A model generated the notes under the pieces. That model was not told where the DNA came from and did not search any database. It was given only the letters and a program-made list of their open reading frames with translations. Positions 6,116-10,734 of a stretch of DNA of 10,734 bases are shown here, piece by piece. A program made the translations under genes and the position numbers. How positions within the stretch are numbered: the first letter of the stretch is position 1; each line of letters starts with the position of its first letter. Origin of the DNA: Pseudomonadota bacterium (GTDB lineage Bacteria > Pseudomonadota > Alphaproteobacteria > Rhizobiales > Xanthobacteraceae); contig JAEZFA010000110.1 in NCBI GenBank assembly GCA_023417665.1, positions 1-10,734 of the forward strand, given 5' to 3'.

Positions 6116-6291
6116 TGCGGACGATCCCGGTTGGCCGCGCGGAGCGCGTGATTTCGAGCCACGATTACTTGGCCTCCCGCCCCGGTCAAGCGCGCAAAAG
6201 GCGCATCGGGGACGAAATTGCTGCACTTGCTTCGTGCTGCCCGCCGCACTAGCTTCGCCCGGAAATCGAACCAATTTTCCGGAGTTTCTCG
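6116..6291. promoter_or_regulatory. Divergent promoter region
   Basis: These 176 bp lie between the start of the minus-strand secreted protein/RNase/rlmJ unit and the plus-strand membrane protein, so promoters for both should be here. I cannot name a convincing -35/-10 pair. No cobalamin-riboswitch-like conserved box is seen. CCGGAG at 6279-6284 is the Shine-Dalgarno for the gene at 6292. Confidence 0.4.
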
Positions 6292-6861
6292 ATGTTCGTG
6301 CTCAAGTCCAAGGCCGAATGGATCGTGGTCGCCGCGCTGGCCGTGCTGATGGCGGTAACGCGGATCCACCATTTCGGCATCGGCGCGGTCGCTCCGGATG
6401 CTTCAACGGGCGTGTTTTTTCTGGCTGGGCTGCTCGTCGCATCGCCCTGGCTCCTGGCGGCATTGCTGGTTGAAGCCGTGGTGCTGGACGGGGTCGCAAT
6501 CGGCTTCATGAATGTCGCCGACGCCTGCATGTCGTCGGGCTATGCGCTGATGGCACCGGCCTATGGCGCGCTGTGGCTCGCAGGACGCGCGCTGCGCGGT
6601 GCTGAGAAGCTCGATTTGCTCGGCGTCGGCAAGTTCGTGTGCCTGGTGGTCGGTGGAACGGTCGCGTTTTTTGTCGTTTCCAATCTCGGCTATTTCATCG
6701 GCAGCGAGCACTACACTCTCGGCATCGTCGAGTATGCGCGCCGCGTGTCGCAGTACTTCCCGATGTATCTTACGGTCACGCTGTTCTATGCCGCGCTCGG
6801 CACTGCCGCCTTCCTCGCCGCGCGCCGCGCCGGCGTGGTCGAGACCTCGCTCGCGCGCTGA
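6292..6861 (+). CDS. Multispanning inner-membrane protein, possible transport component
   Basis: A 189-residue hydrophobic protein with about five to six membrane segments, at roughly residues 10-24, 40-72 (perhaps two short helices), 78-100, 113-136 and 155-178. Polar connectors carry TRIHHFG and APDAS. The block PDASTGVFFLAG followed by APAYGALWLAGRALR recalls a conserved proteobacterial membrane family that databases sometimes link to cobalamin or cobalt uptake (ECF S-component-like). This is a recollection of pattern, not a match I can verify. The ATG has GGAG 7 nt upstream. No ATPase or transmembrane energy-coupling subunit lies nearby, so the transporter idea has no support from neighbours. 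A safe name is conserved membrane protein. Confidence 0.8.
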   Translation: MFVLKSKAEWIVVAALAVLMAVTRIHHFGIGAVAPDASTGVFFLAGLLVASPWLLAALLVEAVVLDGVAIGFMNVADACMSSGYALMAPAYGALWLAGRALRGAEKLDLLGVGKFVCLVVGGTVAFFVVSNLGYFIGSEHYTLGIVEYARRVSQYFPMYLTVTLFYAALGTAAFLAARRAGVVETSLAR

Positions 6862-6894
6862 TCGCCGCCAACGCCATACGCAAATTCGCAGACG

Positions 6895-6915
6895 CCGCCG
6901 CCAAGCGGGCGGCGG
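6895..6915. repeat. GC-only hairpin after the membrane protein gene
   Basis: CCGCCGCC (6895-6902) pairs perfectly with GGCGGCGG (6908-6915) around AAGCG. It begins 33 bp after the membrane protein stop but has no following T-run, so it is at best a Rho-dependent or partial terminator. Confidence 0.45.
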
Positions 6916-6931
6916 TCATGTGCGTCGCGTT

Positions 6932-6970
6932 TGCTCCGTAGCGCGATGCATTTTCAGGGGTAACGGAGCA
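6932..6970 (+). promoter_or_regulatory. Inverted repeat abutting the Shine-Dalgarno of the Gly-rich gene
   Basis: TGCTCCGT (6932-6939) is exactly complementary to ACGGAGCA (6963-6970), enclosing 23 nt. The right arm shares its last base with the Shine-Dalgarno AGGAGG (6970-6975), which is 6 nt before the ATG at 6982. If folded in mRNA, the stem would sit directly against the ribosome-binding site. Confidence 0.45.
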
Positions 6971-6981
6971 GGAGGCATCTC

Positions 6982-7275
6982 ATGTCACCGACCATCATCA
7001 ATCTCATTGTTCAGGTCATCGCCGGCGCGATCGGCGGCACTGCGATCGGACAGACGATCAAGAACCTGACGGCCGGCCCGATCGGCAACATCATCATCGG
7101 CGCAGTCGGCGGCGGCGTCGGCGGTCAAATTCTGGCGGCGCTGATCCCGGCGCTGCAGGCAAGCGCTGCCGCTCCCGATCTCGGCAGCATCTTGAGCAAC
7201 GCGGCTGGCGGCGGCGCTGCCGGCGCGATTCTCACCGCAATCGTCGGTGCGGTCAAAAACAACATGGGCAAGTAA
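6982..7275 (+). CDS. Small glycine-zipper-like membrane-active or membrane protein
   Basis: A 97-residue protein that is almost entirely Gly, Ala, Ile and Val. Glycine-zipper-like GxxxG spacing occurs in IAGAIGGTAIGQ (residues 13-24), IIIGAVGGGVGGQIL (37-51) and AAGGGAAGAILTAIVGA (74-90). These may form two or three helix hairpins in or on a membrane. There is no Sec-type signal peptide with a cleavage site and no cysteine. The gene stands alone with a very strong Shine-Dalgarno (AGGAGG) and a strong terminator, so it is probably well expressed as a monocistronic message. I do not know the function. Related Gly-rich proteins occur in rhizobia as hypotheticals, and the composition also resembles class II bacteriocin-like peptides, but no leader peptide or immunity gene is visible. 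Confidence 0.8.
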   Translation: MSPTIINLIVQVIAGAIGGTAIGQTIKNLTAGPIGNIIIGAVGGGVGGQILAALIPALQASAAAPDLGSILSNAAGGGAAGAILTAIVGAVKNNMGK

Positions 7276-7291
7276 GCGGCCCTCGCAGAAG

Positions 7292-7323
7292 AAAAGCCCG
7301 GCGAGCGATCACCGGGCTTTTTT
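7292..7323. terminator. Rho-independent terminator
   Basis: AAAAGCCCGG (7292-7301) pairs with CCGGGCTTTT (7312-7321) over 10 bp around a 10-nt loop and runs into TTTTTT. It ends the Gly-rich gene 16 bp after its stop. The A-run on the left means it can also stop the minus-strand gene at 7339. Confidence 0.93.
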
Positions 7324-7338
7324 GTTGGGCGCGGCGTC

Positions 7339-7746
7339 TCAGCAGCGCCAGACATTCACCAGCGTGCGGCTATGGCTTCCGGGAACATCCACCTGCTGCA
7401 GGCCACAGCCGCCTGTTTCACCGATCCGGTGGACAACAGGCTGGGCGGCGGAGGCGGATATGGAACTGGTGATCGCCTGTTGCGGGGGAACGCCGATCTC
7501 CCCGTTCTGGTAGATCACTGCCGGTCCGCGCAGCGCAGGCAGATAGACCGCGCGACGATGCCGCCGGTGATGCCAGCCGGGATGGCGCGGCCGATTGTAG
7601 GAAAAGGCGTGACTGCGCGGGGTCACCGGAAAGCGGTAGTTCAGCGGCGCGCGGAACTGCAGGCTGGTGGTCTGGGCTTGCGCGACATTGGCGGGAAGGG
7701 CGAGGGCAGCGGCGGCGAGCGCGATGGCAGCCGTCAGTCGTTTCAT
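7339..7746 (-). CDS. Secreted protein with His/Arg-rich stretch, unknown function
   Basis: A 135-residue exported protein. The ATG at 7746-7744 has GGAG 7 nt upstream and begins a clear signal peptide (MKRLTAAIAL..., cleavage near residue 24 after AQA); an upstream in-frame ATG at 7788 would add 14 residues before it. The mature N-terminal half is basic, with RPRHPGWHHRRHRR (residues 52-65), a possible metal- or anion-binding surface. The C-terminal part has two cysteines, C114 in GGCGLQQVDVPG and C135 as the last residue of VNVWRC. A C-terminal Cys pair around a V-x-VP...V-x-V-x-RC strand pattern recurs in small rhizobial secreted proteins as I remember them. No enzyme motif is seen. It converges on the shared terminator at 7292-7323. 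Confidence 0.72.
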   Translation of the reverse strand: MKRLTAAIALAAAALALPANVAQAQTTSLQFRAPLNYRFPVTPRSHAFSYNRPRHPGWHHRRHRRAVYLPALRGPAVIYQNGEIGVPPQQAITSSISASAAQPVVHRIGETGGCGLQQVDVPGSHSRTLVNVWRC

Positions 7747-7937
7747 GGCGCAACTCCGGAAACCGAACATCCGCCGCATCTGTTTCAAAAGCTAAACACT
7801 CCTGGTGCCGGAGTCGATCCCGTGCGGGGAGCGCTTTTTTTCGCGGCGTCACGCTCCCTTGCGGCTTCCGGGTTTCGTGATTTTCGCGTTTTGCGGGATC
7901 GGCTATAAGCCCGCGCGGTTGCTTTGGGGACTTCAGG
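7747..7937. promoter_or_regulatory. Divergent intergenic region with candidate -10 and hairpins
   Basis: These 191 bp separate the minus-strand His/Arg-rich gene from the plus-strand secreted trio. CTATAA/TATAAG at 7903-7909 is a fair -10 element for the trio, about 30 bp before its ATG, but the -35 (around 7881-7886, TTTTCG) is poor. Further left are ACTCC/GGAGT (7798-7802 with 7810-7814), a short CCC-GTGC-GGG stem followed by seven T (7835-7841), and GGGAGCG/CGCTCCC (7827-7833 with 7852-7858). No gene is seen. Confidence 0.35.
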
Positions 7938-8333
7938 ATGAAACGGTTTTTTCTTGGTGCGGGGTTGCTGTTGTTCAGCGCGCAGGCAGGCTTTGCCTCG
8001 GCCAATCTCGACTGCACGGCACAGGACCAAAATGTCGCCAAGCTCGAAATCGAGGCGTTGACTTCGCGCGACGGCAAGCATCTTGCGAGCTTTCGCGGCG
8101 TGCTCGAGATCGAGCCGGGCAAGGCGATCGAACTCGTCGCGAAGGACGTCAAGTCCAAGCAAACCGAAAAGAACATCGCTTTCGTGATCGCAAAGACCAC
8201 GGCGCAAGGGCCCGTCGAAATCCGCATCTTTGCGAAGCCGATCGGCGACGGCGATATCGACTACGAGGGCAATTACACTGTAACCGCCGGCAAACTGAAG
8301 AAGACCGGCAAGATCGCATGCCAGGCCGGGTGA
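7938..8333 (+). CDS. Small secreted two-cysteine protein, first of three in a cluster
   Basis: A 131-residue exported protein of unknown function. The signal peptide is about residues 1-22 (MKRFFLGAGL..., cleavage near GFASA). The mature part has exactly two cysteines, C26 and C128, at its two ends, so a disulfide probably ties the first strand to the last. Between them alternating polar and hydrophobic segments suggest a beta-sandwich: KLEIEALTSRDG, ASFRGVLEIEPGKAIELVAKDV, and DYEGNYTVTAG near the C-terminus. The next gene's protein aligns with it (KL..E..T.R, F.G..E, K..EL...DV.S, then D..[YW].G.Y), which shows a tandem duplication. The ATG follows a GGGGA at 7926-7930. The next gene starts 5 nt after the stop, giving an operon. 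Confidence 0.78.
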   Translation: MKRFFLGAGLLLFSAQAGFASANLDCTAQDQNVAKLEIEALTSRDGKHLASFRGVLEIEPGKAIELVAKDVKSKQTEKNIAFVIAKTTAQGPVEIRIFAKPIGDGDIDYEGNYTVTAGKLKKTGKIACQAG

Positions 8334-8338
8334 CCGCG

Positions 8339-8749
8339 ATGAAGCGCATGGTTTTCGCGATTGCCGCTTCGCTGCTGTTTTCTATGGCCGCGCAGGCTTC
8401 CGGCGGTTTCAGTTGCCGGAGCCACGAAAAGGATCCGGTGAAGCTCGTGGTCGAGGGCGCGACCCCGCGTTCCGAGCCGGGCCTGCTCAATTTCGGCGGG
8501 CTGGTCGAATTCGACGGCAAGAAGCTCGAACTCAGAAAAGCCGACGTGACGAGCTTCCTCGGCAAGAATGGCATCATCCGCGTGCGCGTAACGGCACGGG
8601 CCGGCGGAGAAACCTTCGCGGTCCGGGTCGATGTCAAGCGCAACCCCGCTGACGAAGATGAATGGCCCGGCACCTACGAGATCGCACCGGCCGGCACAAA
8701 AGACAAAGCGCTGATCCGGCGCGGCAGCGTGCAGTGCTTCGTCGAATAG
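8339..8749 (+). CDS. Small secreted two-cysteine protein, second of three in a cluster
   Basis: A 136-residue exported paralogue of the preceding protein. The ATG at 8339 starts the signal peptide (MKRMVFAIAA..., cleavage near residue 20 after AQA); an ATG three codons later is an alternative. The frame is open far upstream to 7805, but that stretch overlaps the preceding gene and is a shadow. The two cysteines are C26 and C133, matching the neighbour in position. The middle carries KLVVEGATPRSEPG, NFGGLVEFDGKKLELRKADV and EWPGTYEIAPAG, which correspond to segments of the first protein. The start is 5 nt after the previous stop and the next gene begins 2 nt after this stop, so translation is probably coupled. 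The fold is probably all-beta; binding partner or substrate is unknown. Confidence 0.78.
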   Translation: MKRMVFAIAASLLFSMAAQASGGFSCRSHEKDPVKLVVEGATPRSEPGLLNFGGLVEFDGKKLELRKADVTSFLGKNGIIRVRVTARAGGETFAVRVDVKRNPADEDEWPGTYEIAPAGTKDKALIRRGSVQCFVE

Positions 8750-8751
8750 GC

Positions 8752-9162
8752 ATGCGCAGGCTCGCGCTGCTCGCGGTTGTTTTCTTGCTGCAGGCGCAGA
8801 CGGCAAGCGCGCTGATCCTGAGCTGTCTGCCGAACCGCGCGCCGCGGACGCCGGGCATCGACGTCTATCTCGACGGCTTCGCGAAGGGCGCCTATCCGCC
8901 GGAAGCGCTGCAGTCGCTTCGCGTGCTCGTGCGCTTCGGCGCGGATATCTACGAATTCTTTCCGGAGCAGGTGCAGGAGCTTTCGCTGCACGGCCGCGCG
9001 TTGCGGATTCACTTCCTGCAGCCGCTTTCCGCCGGCGAAACCGCGGAACTGCGGTTCGAGGGCGAAATCGCGGCGAAGCAGGGCGAGCCCTTCATTCTGC
9101 AGATGACGATCCGCAACGAGCGGCGCAGCGGCAAGGACGAGGTGCGCTGCACCATCGAATAG
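8752..9162 (+). CDS. Small secreted two-cysteine protein, third of three in a cluster
   Basis: A 136-residue exported protein. The ATG at 8752 lies 2 nt after the previous stop, has no Shine-Dalgarno and begins a signal peptide (MRRLALLAVV..., cleavage near residue 20 after ASA); the open frame upstream to 8662 overlaps the previous gene. The two cysteines are C25 (ILSCLPN) and C133 (EVRCTIE), the same spacing as in the second protein, whose end is VQCFVE. The interior is more diverged: LQSLRVLVRFGADIYEFF, LSLHGRALRIHFLQPL and GETAELRFEGEI again look like beta strands. I take it as the most distant member of the set, with paralogy inferred from length, Cys positions, C-terminal pattern and gene order and not from strong identity. 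Function unknown. Confidence 0.75.
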   Translation: MRRLALLAVVFLLQAQTASALILSCLPNRAPRTPGIDVYLDGFAKGAYPPEALQSLRVLVRFGADIYEFFPEQVQELSLHGRALRIHFLQPLSAGETAELRFEGEIAAKQGEPFILQMTIRNERRSGKDEVRCTIE

Positions 9163-9258
9163 TGGTGCCGTGTTGTTGCTGCATGAGAGCCGTGCGCCGG
9201 GCGGTTTGCGCGGGCGCTACCGCGGCGCTAAAATTTCGCTCCGCATGAGATCCCCTGC

Positions 9259-9519
9259 ATGAGCCGCGACAAGGTTCACTTTCTCCATATCGAAAAGCGG
9301 CCTGCAGAGGCCGGGCCGCGGCGCGGCGTGCGTATTCCCGGCGACCTTCTGTTCCTGCTCGCGCTTGGCGTTGCTTTCGTGCTTGCGCATTACAGTGACA
9401 AGCCGCCGCTGGTCGAGCGGCCGATCTCGCTGCAGCGCGCGGACGCGCCGCGGATCGCGGAACCTGCCGGGACGGGCGTGAACCTGCTGGACAACGGATT
9501 GCGGGGCTTCGAGCGCTAG
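9259..9519 (+). CDS. Small single-span membrane protein, hypothetical
   Basis: An 86-residue protein with a basic, cytoplasmic-looking N-terminus (MSRDKVHFLHIEKR...RRGVRIPG), one membrane helix at about residues 29-45 (DLLFLLALGVAFVLAHY), and a Pro/Arg-rich tail of about 40 residues that would face the periplasm. There is no family motif I know. No good Shine-Dalgarno precedes the ATG. A five-codon frame, ATG at 9245 to TGA at 9260-9262, overlaps the start as ATGA and could feed ribosomes to it. The stop is 22 nt from the end of the convergent gene at 9542. The hydrophobic helix and sensible charge layout favour a real gene, but short GC-rich frames like this can be chance. Confidence 0.6.
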   Translation: MSRDKVHFLHIEKRPAEAGPRRGVRIPGDLLFLLALGVAFVLAHYSDKPPLVERPISLQRADAPRIAEPAGTGVNLLDNGLRGFER

Positions 9520-9541
9520 CCCGGCGCAGGCAACCGGAAAA

Positions 9542-10165
9542 TCAATCGGCGTAACCGATCGTGAAGAACTGCACGCGGGGTTTCAGCTCCAGCAGCGTCT
9601 TGTCGTTCGAGCGGACCTGTACGTCGCCAATCAGCTTCCTGTATTTCTTGCCCTCGGGAATGCTGTCGAGCGTGAAGCGCAGCGAGAGCGTGCAGCCGCC
9701 CGCGATCTTCTCGAACCTGGTATCCTGCAGATGCGCGTAACCGCCGAGATCCCATTCGAAGCCGGTGATGGGGAAGGGGCGGCCCGCGATCTTCTGGATT
9801 TCCTCGACCCGGGTGCCGAGCTTCACGCCGAAGGGCGCGGTCCAGCGCGATGTCGCTTCCGCGTTGCCGACGGTGATCGCAAGCGGACGCGCGCGCTTCT
9901 CGTCATCCTGCCACTGGATTTCGATGCGCCGCTCCGGGTCTTCCGCGAAGACGATGCTTGCCTTCTCGGTCGAGCCTTCCGGCCCCGGCACATCGCCATA
10001 AGTGACGTTCTCTTTCCCGAACGCCTTTTCGAGATCGGCGTGGGTCGCGTTCTTCCCGAACGGTCCGCTGCAGGCGATCACATAATCCTTGGCGGGATCG
10101 TTCTGCGCGGCTGCGGGGAGGGTGAGCAGCAGCGCGGCGAGCAAGGCGGGAAGCGCGTGTTTCAT
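9542..10165 (-). CDS. Secreted protein of unknown function, paralogue of the next gene upstream
   Basis: A 207-residue exported protein. The ATG at 10165-10163 starts a signal peptide (MKHALPALLA..., cleavage near residue 20 after AAA); an upstream GTG at 10195 would only add ten residues before it. The mature part reads CSGPFGKNATHADLEKAFG (C32 onward), then an EKASIVFAEDPERRIEIQW strand block, the W-x-x-P-x-G-V-x-x-G-x-x-x-x-x-I-Q-x-I-A-G-x-P-F box (about residues 108-131), GFEWDLGGY, and KIAGGCTLSLRF with the second cysteine, C158. The layout suggests a repeated alpha/beta unit with one disulfide. I know similar hypothetical proteins from rhizobia but no function. The upstream paralogue's stop is 62 nt away, so the two may be cotranscribed. 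Confidence 0.82.
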   Translation of the reverse strand: MKHALPALLAALLLTLPAAAQNDPAKDYVIACSGPFGKNATHADLEKAFGKENVTYGDVPGPEGSTEKASIVFAEDPERRIEIQWQDDEKRARPLAITVGNAEATSRWTAPFGVKLGTRVEEIQKIAGRPFPITGFEWDLGGYAHLQDTRFEKIAGGCTLSLRFTLDSIPEGKKYRKLIGDVQVRSNDKTLLELKPRVQFFTIGYAD

Positions 10166-10227
10166 GGCGGGCAATCCGTTTCGTGTGACGCGCATTCTGG
10201 TTTGCTTCGCGGTTTAACTGTGGCGCT

Positions 10228-10734
10228 TCATTCCGCGTTCGGCGCCGGATAGGTCAGCGTGTAAATCCAGAGCCGCGGCCGCAGCGTCAGCAGGTCCTTG
10301 TCGTTCGAGGCAATCTCGACCTCGCCGATGAAGTGCTTCAGATGCTCCGGCGGCTGGCCGCCATCGATCTCGAAATGGCCGCTGAACGAACAGCCGCCCG
10401 CGAGCTTCTCGAGCTTGGTGCCCTCGAAGTGGCCCTTGCCGGCGACGTCGAAGGCGAAGCCGTTGATCTTGAACGGCTTGCCCGCGATCTGTTCGATGCG
10501 CTGGATCGTCATGCCGTTCATGACGCCGTAGGGACCGATCCAGCGGTTGTTCTCGCCGAACACGGTGATGACGGCGGGCTTCGCGCGCTTCTCCTCGTCG
10601 TACCATTCGATCTCGAGGCGGTGCCGCGGGCTTTTCGCGTAGATCACGGAAGCCACCACGACCTCGCCTTCGGCGCGGCTCACTTCCTCGATCGTGACGT
10701 TCTTCGCGCCATAGGCCTTCACCAGGTCGGCATG
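10228..10734 (-). CDS. Paralogous secreted protein, 5' part missing at right edge
   Basis: An open frame of 168 residues reaches the right edge. The first visible residues, HADLVKAYGAKNV, line up with HADLEKAFGKENV at residues 42-54 of the neighbour at 9542, so about 40 residues, including the signal peptide and first cysteine, lie outside the window. An in-frame GTG at 10722 is therefore not the start. Shared blocks are the Y/FAxxPxxRxEIxW strand, DEEKRAKPAVITV, RWIGPYGVMNGMTIQRIEQIAGKPFKINGF, KLEKLAGGCSF and the SNDKDLLTLRPR near the C-terminus. Identity is spread over the whole length, showing an old tandem duplication. Function unknown; export is inferred from the paralogue. Confidence 0.82.
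   Translation of the reverse strand, partial: HADLVKAYGAKNVTIEEVSRAEGEVVVASVIYAKSPRHRLEIEWYDEEKRAKPAVITVFGENNRWIGPYGVMNGMTIQRIEQIAGKPFKINGFAFDVAGKGHFEGTKLEKLAGGCSFSGHFEIDGGQPPEHLKHFIGEVEIASNDKDLLTLRPRLWIYTLTYPAPNAE

Noticed and set aside
6116..6274. N-terminal 53-residue extension of the four-Cys secreted protein
   Set aside because: It would bury a good signal peptide and its composition is that of non-coding GC-rich DNA, so the inner ATG at 6115 is preferred.
6982..7275. Bacteriocin locus built around the Gly-rich small protein
   Set aside because: There is no double-glycine leader, no immunity gene and no export ABC transporter nearby.
7805..8338. Upstream extension of the second trio gene
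   Set aside because: It overlaps the first trio gene in another frame and lacks any domain; the ATG at 8339 with a signal peptide is preferred.
9180..9263. Three GCATGAG copies (9181, 9243, 9257) as a possible repeat array
   Set aside because: The copies are only 7 bp, unevenly spaced, and explained by start/stop-like sequence in a short spacer.

Overview
The window reads as a chromosomal segment of a high-GC alphaproteobacterium, most likely a member of the Hyphomicrobiales (Rhizobiales) close to the Bradyrhizobium/Afipia/Xanthobacteraceae lineages. This rests on two Omp25/Omp31-type small outer-membrane beta-barrels in tandem, the RlmJ, cold-shock and branched-chain aminotransferase sequences, and a set of small secreted proteins of the kind seen in that order. 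There is no sign of a phage, insertion sequence, CRISPR array, tRNA or rRNA.

Layout. At 1-175 lies the 5' end of a very acidic protein on the minus strand, running off the left edge. Two outer-membrane beta-barrel genes follow on the plus strand (419-1030 and 1324-1896). Between them is a 293-bp spacer with a dense block of symmetric sequence and a stem in the leader of the second gene, and a strong hairpin terminator (1921-1953) closes the pair. On the minus strand come a long branched-chain aminotransferase (2005-3039), a YibF-like glutathione S-transferase (3202-3810), a CspA-family cold-shock protein (3841-4056), the 23S rRNA methyltransferase RlmJ (4152-4979), a secreted RNase T2 (4999-5646) and a secreted four-cysteine protein (5648-6115). 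The last three are packed like an operon read from right to left.

From about 5.6 kb to the right edge nearly every gene encodes an exported or membrane protein. These are a multispanning membrane protein (6292-6861), a glycine-zipper-like small protein with its own terminator (6982-7275), a secreted protein with a His/Arg-rich stretch (7339-7746), a tight three-gene plus-strand cluster of secreted proteins (7938-9162), a single-span membrane protein (9259-9519), and two paralogous secreted proteins in tandem on the minus strand (9542-10165 and 10228 to beyond the edge).

The points that most deserve a second look are: the three clustered secreted proteins, which share a layout of one cysteine at residue 25-26 and one near the C-terminus; the RNase T2 whose expected catalytic glutamate is a glutamine and which is coupled to an unrecognised secreted cysteine protein; and several structured intergenic stretches. 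None of these amounts to a proven new system. All functions come from sequence reading without database searches.
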